A stretch of DNA of 64,000 bases from Mayamaea pseudoterrestris. Lineage: Eukaryota; Bacillariophyta; Bacillariophyceae; Sellaphorales; Sellaphoraceae. Positions within the stretch are counted from its first letter, which is position 1. Each line of letters starts with the position of its first letter. Under the pieces are notes generated by a model. It was not told the DNA's origin and did no database searches. It saw only the letters and a program-made list of their open reading frames with translations. Positions 39,308 to 51,600 of the stretch are shown here, in pieces. Where the stretch lies: contig BROI01000006.1 of assembly GCA_027923505.1 (NCBI GenBank), positions 124,001-188,000 on the forward strand, read 5' to 3'. The position numbers and the translations under genes are program-made.

Positions 39308-41662
39308 ATGCAGCTGCTCGATGCTTCGACGACGGCAATTCCTCAATGCGTGGCGCTCTGCTTCGTCGATAAGCCAGGGCTCGATGAATCAGATGTACCG
39401 GCTCATGTATCCGAGCCATTGGTGCTTTCGTCGTCTCTAGCTACAATCTCTAGTGACTGCGTGTCTCGGGCACTTCGTGAGCTCGTTGCATACGCCTCGG
39501 CATCGCTCATTGCTGCGATGACGATGGAGAAGTCGTTTGCGGCCGAGTTATTAGAAGAGGAAACAGCGAACCAATCAACAATGGTGCAGACATTTCGTCC
39601 TCAAAGCGCACAAGGCATGGCACTTCACTATCGATTCATTAAAGACGACAATCTGCTCAAAACCCTGTCTGCTCATCTTTTGGCTGCAAACAAGGCTGGT
39701 GGCTCTAGTTTAAATGGCAACCAAAATTCTGTGCTACCTGTCTCTGTGTCTGGAGTTTTGTTCTGCGTCGGAATTTCCGGTTTGTCAATTGCTAATACGT
39801 CCTCGGCGCTGCGATACTCGCTTCCGCAACGAATGGCCGACTGCCTCACAATAATGATGAAAACTGACCCAAAGGAGACGACTACTGTAAAAGCTTTATT
39901 ATCAACGTATCTTTTAATGGATGATGAACCAAGAAAGTCGAATGAAATGGCAGATACTCCTGAAATGCTCTTGTTTCAACCATTGAAATCGGACGACAAG
40001 GCAGCATCCAACATGGGTATGATGTCGCCCCTTGCTGGTACACTCAATCTACGGCGAATGGCGGGTAACAACGCTGCGGGTGCGGGGAATGCCATTGGGA
40101 AAGATACTGATGGAGGAGACGACAATGAAACAAATGCACGACTGCCTGGAGTTCGTCTTGCCCTTGCTCCATCTGGTGCCGACGTAGCAAGAGTAGTGTC
40201 CGAGCAGGTCAAAGTCTTGGCGATTGCAGAGTCTGATGCATTATTGCGCAAATATACTCTATCGCATCAAGAAAGAAGAGCAAACTTAGATTTGGCAGGT
40301 GGAAGTAAGTCCAGGTTTAGTCGAAGGAAGAATACGTCTCGGGGTGCGACGCGCGATCCTGACTTTGATAACTTTGATTACAAGGGTCCAACGAAAGCGG
40401 TGATGACAACCAAGACAGTGAATACTAATTTAAAAAGTGATCCAGTCGTATTACCGACTGTCGTCTATCCGGCAGCAAAAGATGATAATGCAACTAAAGC
40501 TTTTGTTCCTGCGCTGGCGGCAGCGCGAGGCGACGTCGGCTCAAGTAGACGCGCCTCAACCTCCTCGGTACAATCCGCGGGCCAAAGGAGTCGAGGCTCG
40601 AGGAAAGGATCATCTGCACAATTTGTTGGGGGCGACGACGAGAGTCTTGTATCAGGCATGTCAGACAATCACTCAAGGAGGCGGAGAAGCAGTGGACACG
40701 AATTTGAAGACGATGCATCGAACGTGTCGGATGGCAGATCCGGTATTGCTACTCAAGGTCGGTTGCAAGTCAATATTGCACTCAACGAAGATTTTTCATG
40801 CTCCTACAAGCTATCGCAACTTTCTACTTGCAGCGTCGAAGGTGTTGTACAGGTAACTTTCATCGTAGTGGATATAATGGGCCAGATGGTGTGTTATCCC
40901 TAACCCAGTTTGTTGCGACATGCAGGTTCAAGTAAAAGCAAGTAGCCGGAATAGTGGCCCGTTCATGCTGCTGCTTCGAGATTCCGCAAAGCACATTGGG
41001 TCGCTGCAAGAGAACAAAAAATTCGCTGAGGACCTGGGAAAGGGACACGAGTCAGACTTTAGGTACACCATCAACATACCAAAAGGAGATACATACACAC
41101 CCGTGATTCGGTACAAATGCGTCGACAGCCTTCGTCCGGTCCCTTTGGTACGTACTCGCACTTTTTTTGCGGACCGATGTGTTGTTGATAAAACTTATCG
41201 AAATCTTATTGCTTCGGCTTACAGCGAGTTCAAACGAGAGTAAAAGCAGACAGTGATTATTGTCGAGTGGCTCTACAAATAAGTTCAAACCCGAATAACG
41301 AAGCGAATCTGACTGATCTTACCATCATTATGGGAGTGCCCGATGAAGTATTGGGAGAGTCGATAATCACACAACCCGAAGGTGGCGTGTGGAACGCCTC
41401 GAAACGTAGTGTGATTTGGTGCGTTTCGGAACTTGGGAACGGTGAAAAGTTTCAGCTACAAGCGCGCTTTGAGTTAGGGAATGTGCCTTACGACTTGGAG
41501 ATAGAAAAGCCAAAGTTCCCAGTCCTCATAAGATCGCAGTGCTTGTTCGCGCAGCTCAGTAACGTCGACATTGACGTGCGAGATATCCCTGACATCTTCC
41601 CAGCTGAGATAGAGATGAAACTGGCTAGACGATTTCGCATCGCACATCGAGAGCGATCATAA
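39308..41662 (+). CDS. Mu-homology-domain (muniscin/AP-mu-like) protein, three exons
   Basis: Exons 39308-40852, 40926-41147 and 41225-41662, all phase 0, encode 734 residues. The C-terminal 270 residues show the mu-homology pattern: NIALNEDFSCSYKLSQLSTCSVEGVVQVQVK, then FMLLLRDS, YTPVIRYKCVDSLRPVPLRVQTRVKADSDYCRVALQISSN, and GGVWNASKRSVIWCVSELGNGEKFQLQARFEL. This domain occurs in adaptor mu subunits and in muniscins (FCHO, SGIP, Syp1), which help form clathrin-coated pits. The N-terminal half is long and disordered, with serine/arginine-rich patches (RRASTSSVQSAGQRSRGSRK), and no F-BAR or longin domain is visible. A muniscin-like endocytic role is the best inference. Confidence 0.8.
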
Positions 41663-41766
41663 ACACGATTTGTTAAAGTATTGTATTGCGTCAGAGATTA
41701 TTGTATGTCAGCATATGAATTATATTGGATGGTTGTGAGTCGCATATGCTTGTCAGGCAGAGCAAT

Positions 41767-42960
41767 CTACACTTCCGCTACTTCGCAGTCATCATCGTCG
41801 TCATTGGTCACTGACTGATATATTGAAGAATCGACTCCGGCGGCAGCGGCTGCACAAACCTTGGCAAGGCTATCGAGAGGCGCATCCAAACTTTTGGTGT
41901 CGCCGACTGCCTCGCGAAGCCTTCGTTGTTCTACTCTTTGCATAGAATACCATTTGTTTTTGATATCATTGTCCGTGCGATTCTCTAGAATAGTGGCCAT
42001 TGCCATCCATCTGACAGTGAAGGAAAATTAAGGCTTGTGAGAGTCGATGACCTGTTTCACAAGCATCAACTTGCGCAATGGCTACTTACTTCGGCCCGAA
42101 TGAATCATACATGTCGCTCAAAAGCATCTCCTCCTCGCTCGACCAGCTTCCTTTTTTGATTCCGGGGCGTAGATAGTTGAGCCAGCGATCGCGGCACTGT
42201 TTGGCCGTGCGCCCATTGCCCATGCACTTTGCGACATTCGGCCACTTGCACTGCATCGGATCATCAATAGTCGTACCAACAATCTTCACAAGCCGTTCGT
42301 CCTCCTGAGTAGTCAGAAACTTGTAAGTGTGGTTGCGAAAACCAAGCAGCAACAAAAGTCTCAGCGCAACGCACAACGTACTTCTTTGCTCCATTTCATG
42401 CGAGGGTTACGAGTGATGGCTGCCTTGCCGGCTTTTGCCTTCTTGCTTGCTACAGCGATTTCACTCGTTTGGATTTCATACATTTGAAGGGAGTTGTTTC
42501 GTTCTTTCCCATCCGACATTCCAGAAACCTCCGGCAACCGACCAGCACTTAACAGATTGTTGGTAACAAAATGATTGTCCGGACAATTAAAGGCCATGAT
42601 CAGCTACAAGTAATAGGAGAGTTAAGCATTCAGATAGGTAGGAAGATATTTGGCACATAGAACAAAAGTGCAATTTCGATGCCAGTCACGAGACGACGAC
42701 CGAATCCGATCGGCAGATCTGAATGCTGTCGCATCGACAATTGCTTTCCATCGGAAAAATCGCAGGCTATCTATGTTGAACTTCCATCTAATCTCCCTAT
42801 TACTTACTTTTGCTGCATGAGCGTCTAATAAGGCGCATACAATGTAATGCTGGAGTCGTCCAAGCATCCGTTTTCTGTCGTCGAGAGTCAACGTCGGCTC
42901 GCTCGTCAACGAGTTTTTCATTGCCGGTCCGATGGTATCTTCGGTGTTTCGGTGCGACAT
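41767..42960 (-). CDS. R2R3 Myb-type DNA-binding protein, three or four exons
   Basis: Certain exons are 42382-42603, 42090-42319 and 41767-42010. The Myb repeats are FLTTQEDERLVKIVG..CKWPNVAKCMGNGRTAKQCRDRWLNYLRP and KGSWSSEEEMLLSDMYDSFGPKWMAMATILENRTDNDIKNKWYSM, with the regular tryptophans of a two-repeat Myb. It is probably a nuclear transcription factor, with an acidic C-terminus (NDDDDDCEVAEV). If translation starts at the ATG 42597 the protein has 229 residues. An upstream exon 42808-42960, with a GTAAGT donor and a TTGTAG acceptor at 42604, joins in frame (LLDAHAAK-LIMAFN) and would give about 282 residues. The start lies only about 100 bases from the divergent NAP1 gene. Confidence 0.82.
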
Positions 42961-43056
42961 TTCCACGCCCTGATGCGGGCAACCATTGAATCACAACAAC
43001 TCGCAACGCGAAAAGTTTATTCGCCACATTTCATCTTCCTTTAAAACATTCTGACG

Positions 43057-44082
43057 ATGTCGTCTGATAATAAAGAAGTTGGGAGTGAACAGTCGACGGA
43101 AGTCGCAATGGAAACGGACGAACAAGCGGTTGAGGAGCAAGGCGACGAGGAGGACGAGGACGACGACCAGGATGCTGATGGCGACGAAGACGGAGAAGTC
43201 GAAGAAGACGAGGATGAAGATGAGAATCCATTGCAGCATCTTCCAGAATATGTCATTCACCGGGTGGAGCGACTTAGAAGCCTCCATGACAAGCGCGAAC
43301 ACATCATGGCAGATTACCTAGCGGAGCGGGCCGCCCTCGAATACAAGTTCGGCGCATTGCTAAACCCGCTCTTCCAGGAGCGAAACTCTATTGTACAAGG
43401 AGAGATGGATGATGAAATTGCCAAGGATCACGCAGGTGAGGAAACTACGGACGCGGAAGAAGCACAGGCTGACCATGGCGCACCCGTGAAGGGTATTCCG
43501 CAATTTTGGTTGTGTGCCATGATGCACAATGAGACGACTGCCGAGCTCATTACGGAAGACGACGTCGACTGTCTGGAAAAGCTTTGCAATGTGACTTGCG
43601 TCGACCGGGAGGACGGTAAAGGTTTTACGCTTCACTTTCACTTTGCTCCCAACGACTACTTTACGAATGAGGTGTTGACAAAGACATACGAAGTGCCCAA
43701 CATGCTGCTACCAGACGAGCCACTTTTAAAGAACGTTCAGGGAACTCCCATTGCATGGAAGGACGGCCGCTCTTTGACGTTTCGCATGGTCAAGAAGAAG
43801 CAGCGCGGCAAGGGCAAGCACGCCGGTCAGGTTCGCACCGTCGAAAAGCAGGAGGATTTGGAGTCGTTCTTTCGCTGGTTTGAACCTCCTGAAATGCCAC
43901 CCATGGATGAGCTGGACGAGGAAGAAGCTTCGCGACTGGAAGAAATTTACGATAATGATTATGAGGTCGCGCAGGCCTTTCGCTATCAGCTCATTCCGCA
44001 AGCCGTTGTTTACTTCACTGGCGAAGTAGGAGACGACCACGTGACTCTGGCAATGGATGGTGAAGATGTGGATGACGAGTGA
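43057..44082 (+). CDS. NAP1: Nucleosome assembly protein (NAP1) family histone chaperone
   Basis: 341 residues, single exon. Acidic N-terminal 60 residues are followed by a long helix (LPEYVIHRVERLRSLHDKREHIMADYLAERAALEYKFG), which is the dimerisation helix of NAP proteins. The earmuff domain follows: GIPQFWLCAMMHNETTAELITEDDVDCLEKL, GFTLHFHFAPNDYFTNEVLTKTYE and SFFRWFEPPEMP. NAP1 proteins carry H2A-H2B and assemble nucleosomes in cytoplasm and nucleus. The usual acidic C-terminal tail is short here (GEDVDDE). It is divergent from the Myb gene. Confidence 0.93.
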   Translation: MSSDNKEVGSEQSTEVAMETDEQAVEEQGDEEDEDDDQDADGDEDGEVEEDEDEDENPLQHLPEYVIHRVERLRSLHDKREHIMADYLAERAALEYKFGALLNPLFQERNSIVQGEMDDEIAKDHAGEETTDAEEAQADHGAPVKGIPQFWLCAMMHNETTAELITEDDVDCLEKLCNVTCVDREDGKGFTLHFHFAPNDYFTNEVLTKTYEVPNMLLPDEPLLKNVQGTPIAWKDGRSLTFRMVKKKQRGKGKHAGQVRTVEKQEDLESFFRWFEPPEMPPMDELDEEEASRLEEIYDNDYEVAQAFRYQLIPQAVVYFTGEVGDDHVTLAMDGEDVDDE

Positions 44083-44672
44083 TGCATTGATATTAAACGT
44101 AGCATTCTAGTTTCCTTTGAGTACGTAAGAATCAGACTTGGTTTTCTACCCATACAACGTTCCATGCAATGTTTCTTGCTAGAAGGTATTCTTCGTACTC
44201 GTACCAGCCTTTCCAAATAGAATCTGTGTTATTTCCCACCCGTAGAGCAAGCTGGTCAGCCACTTGTGTGGGGCATTTAGCAAGGAAGATGGAATGAGCC
44301 AGTGTTGTTTTCACTGGCTAAAGTATGCGAGCATTGCAGCGCTGCAAACTGCAGCTGCCAATGACCATACCGTACCTATCGAGTTTTGCAAGGACATAAG
44401 TTTATAAAAAAGATCTATTGCATCTATACCGATAGATGAACTGTTAGATATTGGTAATCCTTCCAGGACCACATCGCCAAATCGAACTTTCGTCGCCACA
44501 GCGTTTCAAAACCGCTCCGACTTCAGTAGATAGCGGTGCGACAATATTCTTCAACCACGAACAGGCGCGCCATGGCGCGATTCTTTGAGACGCAACGGCG
44601 ACCGGCTCATACTTCTACCAAGGTCGACTTCCATTTCTAACAAGCTCTGTCATTACTCTGTAACGTAAATAC
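44083..44672. other. Gene-free stretch, weak minus-strand frames only
   Basis: 590 bases between two plus-strand genes. Two overlapping minus-strand frames (44132-44314 and 44311-44499) could be joined in phase by a 113-base GT..AG intron (44263-44375) into an 84-residue peptide ending WYEYEEYLLARNIAWNVVWVE. However, the first frame has no ATG at its start, only GTG. I do not call a gene. The remainder shows no repeats. Confidence 0.4.
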
Positions 44673-45389
44673 ATGTGTTCTGATGCCTCCGCTGCTGCTC
44701 AAGGCTGTGCCTTTTTCTCCGCCACTGGCATTATATTCATGGTGCGTGCGTTTCGAATGAATAAAATGTGCCGGGTGACGTGCGAGTCGTATGTACCGTA
44801 CCTGTTGCTGCTGTAGAACCAGGCAAGCCTCATTACGTTATAAGTTGACTCAATAATCAAAACACATTAACTGCATCACCACATCGTTGCGATAGAAAAC
44901 ATGTGCGTTTCCTTCATGTACGAAATCAGACCGACCGTTCGACACCAACAGTCATCAGTGCATGCAGAGTTGCGTTAATATGCTTTATGATTCGCCCATC
45001 TTAGTAAAACTTTACTTTTCATTTCTCACACCGTTTTGTTATCTTTGCTTTAGACATGGGTCGGCATCATGCTAATGAAGCAACCATTTTTTGTAGGTGG
45101 CATTGAGGACGTGGAAGCTGCAAAGGGCTCAGCCTTTGGCGCGGCTGGAACGTTTTTCTTTACCTTTCTAATAAGCATGATGTACATGATTCGAGAAGGT
45201 CAGCGACTGACGCGAAGCAATAACAGTGGTGGAAGTGTCAACTCGTATGATGACCCAATTCAAGGCGTACGACGACATCCGTTCTTTGACCAACCTGGAA
45301 CGACTGCGCTTTTTCATGATTACGATCCAGTGGATAGCACAATATCAGTGCCTGGAAGGGAAATGGATAGATCAGGCGTGTTTACATAA
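44673..45389 (+). CDS. Small two-helix membrane protein (RNase-kappa-like topology), two exons
   Basis: Exons 44673-44741 (23 codons) and 45054-45389 (112 codons with stop), separated by a 312-base intron (GTGCGT..TTTAG) and in phase, encode 134 residues. Exon 1 and the start of exon 2 together make a first membrane helix (CAFFSATGIIFMTWVGIMLM). A short loop KQPFFVGGIEDVEAAKGSAFG and a second helix (AGTFFFTFLISMMYMI) follow. This layout, a short cytosolic end and an acidic loop between two helices, recalls ribonuclease kappa / V-ATPase-associated RNASEK, but similarity is weak. The C-terminal 60 residues are polar. It is the last gene before the satellite DNA. Confidence 0.6.
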
Positions 45390-45699
45390 CCGAGTGGTTG
45401 GCTTAGTAAGCGGTTGCATGGATTATCACGTTGAAAGTGCGACGAAACAATGACGAAGGGGGTGGAGGTATGGCTTAACTGCGTTTACAAAGCTGCGAGA
45501 GTCGTCTGCGAATACACTATATCTCGAAGTCCGGTGAGGTGGATGTTCAGGTTTCCTGCCGTGAAGTACAGTACGCATCCTGACGCTGTCCATTACTGGA
45601 TGCACCTTCTATATTTAGGTTCATAAAAAGCTACTCTACAGTATGTTTGAATTTGAAAAATATACAACGTCCCTTTGTTTTATTACACTCATACAGTTG
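45390..45699. other. Transition from genes to satellite DNA, nothing recognised
   Basis: 310 bases after the last gene, probably including its 3' UTR. No coding frame, RNA gene or clear repeat. Satellite-like sequence becomes recognisable from about 45700. Confidence 0.5.
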
Positions 45700-48600
45700 C
45701 AAGTTGTTGAAATGAGGCACCAGCAAAGCATTCCATCTTGTAGAGCAGCTAAAATAAGGATGATGCCACCATCCTTGTGTCTCTGGGTCATGAGCATGGC
45801 TCTGAGATGGTAATTTCGGTGTATACATGGCATGTTATACGGTAGGGGCACTTGAATGTCACCAGTCACATTGCAGTCTACTGAGACACCGGCCAAGCAT
45901 ACCATATTGTAGCGCAGCCGAAATAATGATGTTGGCACCATTCTGGTGTAATTTGGGCACCTACAGGGCTTGCTGTAGGGGCGTTTGAATGTCACAGCAC
46001 CTGTGCGCTGAGACTGGTGACAAGTTGTCACCAAATACATTGCCATCCCCTGAGACACCAGCCAAGCCTACCATCTTGTAAAGCAGCCAAAATAATGATG
46101 TTGGCACCATTCTGGTGTAATTTGGGCACCTACAGGGCCTGATGTAGGGGTGTTTGAATGACACGGCATCTGTGGGCTGAGACTGGTGACAAGTTGTCAC
46201 CAAATACATTGCCACCCCCTGAGACACCAGCCAAGCCTACCATCTTGTAGCGCAGCCTGAATAATGATGTTGGCACCATTCTGGTGTAGATTGGTCACCT
46301 ACAGGGCTGTAGGGGCGTTTGAATGTCACGGCATCTGCGGGCTGAGACTGGTGACAAGTTGTCACCAAATACATTGCCATCCCCTGAGACACCAGCCAAG
46401 CCTACCATCTTGTAGCGCAGCCGTAAAATTGATGTTGGCACCATTCTGGTGTAATTTGGGCACCTACAGGGCCTGATGTAGGGTGTCACGGCACCTGTGG
46501 GATGAGACTGGTGACAAGTTGTCACCAAATACATTGCCCATCCCCTGAGACACCAGCCAAGCCTACCATCTTGTAGCGCAGCCTGAATAATGATGTTGGC
46601 ACCATTTTGGTGTAATTTGGGCACCTACAGGGCCTGATGTAGGGGCGTTTGAATGACACGGCATCTGTGGGCTGAGACTGGTGACAAGTTGTCACCAAAT
46701 ACATTGCCATCCCCTGAGACACCAGCCAAGCCTACCATCTTGTAGCACAGCCTGAATAATGATGTTGGCACCATTCTGGTGTAATTTGGGCACCTACAGG
46801 GCTTGCTGTAGGTGCGTTTGAATGTCATGGCATATTGGCTGAGACTGGTGACAAGTTGTCACCAAATACATTGCCATCCCCTGAGACACCAGCCAAGCCT
46901 ACCATCTTGTAGCGCAGCCAGAACAATGTTGTTGGCACCATTCTAGGGTAATTTGGGCACCTACAGGGCTTGCTGTAGGGGCATTTAATTGTCATGGCAT
47001 CTGCGGGCTGAGACTGGTGACAAGTTGTCACCAAATACATTGCCATCCCCTGAGACACCAGCCAAGCCTACCATCTTGTAGCGCAGCCGGAATAATAATT
47101 TTGGCACCATTCTGGTGTAATTTTGTCACCTACAGGGCTTGCTGTAGGGGCGTTTGAATGTCACGGCATCTGCGGGCTGAGACTGGTGACAAGTTGTCAC
47201 CAAATACATTGCCATCCCCTGAGACACCAGCCAAGCATACCATATTGTAGCGCAGCCGGAATAATGATGTTGGCACCATTCTGGTGTAATTTGGGCACCT
47301 ACAGGGCTTGCTGTAAGGGGGTTTGAATGTCACGGCATCTGTGAGCCGAGACTGGTGACAAGTTGTCACCAAATACATTGCCATCCCCTGAGACACCAGC
47401 CAAGCCTACCATCTTGTAGCGCAGCTGGAATAATGATGTTGGCACCATTCTGGTGTAATTTGGGTACCTACAGGGCTTGCTGTAGGTGCGTTTGAATGTC
47501 ATGGCATATTGGCTGAGACTGGTGACAAGTTGTCACCAAATACATTGCCATCCCCTGAGACACCAGCCAAGCCTTCCATCTTGTAGCGCAGCCTGATTAA
47601 AGATGTTGGCACCATTCTGGTGTAATTTGGGCACCTACAGGGCCTGATGTAGGGGCGTTTGAATGTCATGGCATCTGCGGGCTGAGACTGGTGACAAGTT
47701 GTCACCAAATACATTGCCATCCCCTGAGACACCAGCCAAGCCTACCATCTTGTAGCGCAGCCTGAATAATGATGTTGGCACCATTCTGGTGTAATTTGGG
47801 CACCTACAGGGCCTGATGTAGGGGCGTTTGAATGTCACGGCATCTGTGGGCTGAGACTGGTGACAAGTTGTCACCAAATACATTGCCATCCCCTGAGACA
47901 CCAGCCAAGCCTACCATCTTGTAGCACAGCCTGAATAATGATGTTGGCACCATTCTGGTGTAATTTGGGCACCTACAGGGCTTGCTGTAGGGGCGTTTGA
48001 ATGTCATGGCATATTGGCTGAGACTGGTGACAAGTTGTCACCAAATACATTGCCATCCCCTGAGACACCAGCCAAGCCTACCATCTTGTAGCGCAGCCAG
48101 AACAATGTTGTTGGCACCATTCTAGTGTAATTTGGGCACCTACAGGGCTTGCTGTAGGGGCATTTAAATGTCATGGCATCTGCGGGCTGAGACTGGTGAC
48201 AAGTTGTCACCAAATACATTGCCATCCCCTGAGACACCAGCCAAGCCTACCATCTTGTAGCGCAGCCGGAATAATAATTTTGGCACCATTCTGGTGTAAT
48301 TTGGTCACCTACAGGGCTTGCTGTAGGGGCGTTTGAATGTCACGGCATCTGCGGGCTGAGACTGGTGACAAGTTGTCACCAAATACATTGCCATCCCCTG
48401 AGACACCAGCCAAGCCCACCATCTTGTAGCGCAGCCGGAATAATGATGTTGGCACCATTCTGGTGTAATTTGGGTACCTACAGGGCTTGCTGTAGGTGCG
48501 TTTGAATGTCATGGCATATTGGCTGAGACTGGTGACAAGTTGTCACCAAATACATTGCCATCCCCTGAGACACCAGCCAAGCCTACCATCTTGTAGCGCA

Positions 48601-51600
48601 GCCAAAAAAGTTGTTGGCACCATTCTGGTGTAATTTGGGCACCTACAGGGCCTGATGTAGGGGCGTTTGAATGTCATGGCATCTGCGGGCTGAGACTGGT
48701 GACAAGTTGTCACCAAATACATTGCCATCCCCTGAGACACCAGCCAAGCCTACCATCTTGTAGCGCAGCCTGAATAATGATGTTGGCACCATTTGGTGTA
48801 ATTTGGGCACCTACAGGGCTTGCTGTAGGGGCGTTTGAATGTCACGGCATCTGTGGGCTGAGACTGGTGACAAGTTGTCACCAAATACATTGCCATCCCC
48901 TGAGACACCAGCCAAGCCTACCATCTTGTAGCGCAGCCTGAATAATGATGTTGGCACCATTCTGGTGTAATTTGGGCACCTACAGGGCTTGCTGTAGGTG
49001 CGTTTGAATGTCATGGCATATTGGCTGAGACTGGTGACAAGTTGTCACCAAATACATTGCCATCCCCTGAGACACCAGCCAAGCCTACCATCTTGTAGCG
49101 CAGCCAGAACAATGTTGTTGACACCATTCTAGTGTAATTTGGGCACCTACAGGGCCTGATGTAGGGGCGTTTGAATGTCATGGCATCTGCGGGCTGAGAC
49201 TGGTGACAAGTTGTCACCAAATACATTGCCATCCCCTGAGACACCAGCCAAGCCTACCATCTTGTAGCGCAGCCTGAATAATGATGTTGGCATCATTCTG
49301 GTGTAATTTGGGCACCTACAGGGCCTGATGTAGGGGCGTTTGAATGTCACGGCATCTGTGGGCTGAGACTGGTGACAAGTTGTCACCAAATACATTGCCA
49401 TCCCCTGAGACACCAGCCAAGCCTACCATCTTGTAGCGCAGCCGGAATAATAATGTTGGCACCATTCTGGTGTAATTTGGGCACCTACAGGGCTTGCTGT
49501 AGGGGCGTTTGAATGTCACGGCATCTGCGGGCTGAGACTGGTGACAAGTTGTCACCAAATACATTGCCATCCCCTGAGACACCAGCCAAGCCTACCATCT
49601 TGTAGCGCAGCCTGAATAATGATGTTGGCACCATTCTGGTGTAATTTGGGCACCTACAGGGCTTGCTGTAGGTGCGTTTGAATGTCATGGCATCTGCGGG
49701 CTGAGACTGGTGACAAGTTGTCACCAAATACATTGCCATCCCCTGAGACACCAGCCAAGCCTACCATCTTGTAGCGCAGCCTGAATAATGATGTTGGCAC
49801 CATTCTGGTGTAATTTGGGCACCTACAGGGCCTGCTGTAGGGGCGTTTGAATGTCATGGCATCTGCGGGCTGAGACTGGTGACAAGTTGTCACCAAATAC
49901 ATTGCCATCCCCTGAGACACCAGCCAAGCCTACCATCTTGTAGCGCAGCCTGAATAATGATGTTGGCACCATTCTGGTGTAATTTGGGCACCTACAGGGC
50001 CTGCTGTAGGGGCGTTTGAATGTCACGGCATCTGTGGGCTGAGACTGGTGACAAGTTGTCACCAAATACATTGCCATCCCCTGAGACACCAGCCAAGCCT
50101 ACCATCTTGTAGCGCAGCCTGAATAATGATGTTGGCACCATTCTGGTGTAATTTGGGCACCTACAGGGCTTGCTGTAGGGGCGTTTGAATGTCATGGCAT
50201 CTGCTGGCTGAGACTGGTGACAAGTTGTCACCAAATACATTGCCATCCCCTGAGACACCAACCAAGCCTACCATCTTGTAGCGCAGCCGTAACATTGATG
50301 TTGGCACCATTCTGGTGTAATTTGGGCACCTACAGGGCCTGATGTAGGGGCGTTTGAATGTCATGGCATCTGCGGGCTGAGACTGGTGACAAGTTGTCAC
50401 CAAATACATTGCCATCCCCTGAGACACCAGCCAAGCCTACCATCTTGTAGCGCAGCCTGAATAATGATGTTGGCATCATTCTGGTGTAATTTGGGCACCT
50501 ACAGGGCTTGCTGTAGGTGCGTTTGAATGTCACGGCATCTGCGGGCTGAGACTGGTGACAAGTTGTCACCAAATACATTGCCATCCCCTGAGACACCAGC
50601 CAAGCCTACCATCTTGTAGCGCAGCCTGAATAATGATGTTGGCACCATTCTGGTGTAATTTGGGCACCTACAGGGCTTGCTGTAGGGGCGTTTGAATGTC
50701 ACGGCATCTGCGGGCTGAGACTGGTGACAAGTTGTCACCAAATACATTGCCATCCCCTGAGACACCAGCCAAGCCTACCATCTTGTAGCGCAGCCTGAAT
50801 AATGATGTTGGCACCATTCTGGTGTAATTTGGGCACCTACAGGGCTTGCTGTAGGGGCGTTTGAATGTCATGGCATCTGCGACTGAGACTGGTGACAAGT
50901 TGTCACCAAATACATTGCCATCCCCTGAGACACCAGCCAAGCCTACCATCTTGTAGCGCAGCCTGAATAATGATGTTGGCACCATTCTGGTGTAATTTGG
51001 GCACCTACAGGGCCTGCTGTAGGGGCGTTTGAATGTCATGGCATCTGCGGGCTGAGACTGGTGACAAGTTGTCACCAAATACATTGCCATCCCCTGAGAC
51101 ACCAGCCAAGCCTACCATCTTGTAGCGCAGCCTGAATAATGATGTTGGCACCATTCTGGTGTAATTTGGGCACCTACAGGGCTTGCTGTAGGGGCGTTTG
51201 AATGTCACGGCATCTGTTGGCTGAGACTGGTGACAAGTTGTCACCAAATACATTGCCATCCCCTGAGACACCAGCCAAGCCTACCATCTTGTAGCGCAGC
51301 CGGAATAATGATGTTGGCACCATTCTGGTGTAATTTGGGCACCTACAGGGCCTGCTGTAGGGGCGTTTGAATGTCACGGCATCTGTGGGCTGAGACTGGT
51401 GACAAGTTGTCACCAAATACATTGCCATCCCCTGAGACACCAGCCAAGCCTACCATCTTGTAGCGCAGCCTGAATAATGATGTTGGCACCATTCTGGTGT
51501 AATTTGGGCACCTACAGGGCCTGCTGTAGGGGCGTTTGAATGTCATGGCATCTGCGGGCTGAGACTGGTGACAAGTTGTCACCAAATACATTGCCATCCC

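Noticed and set aside
44132-44499. Spliced 84-residue minus-strand gene
   Set aside because: A phase-consistent intron exists, but the first frame lacks an ATG and has a stop just upstream.
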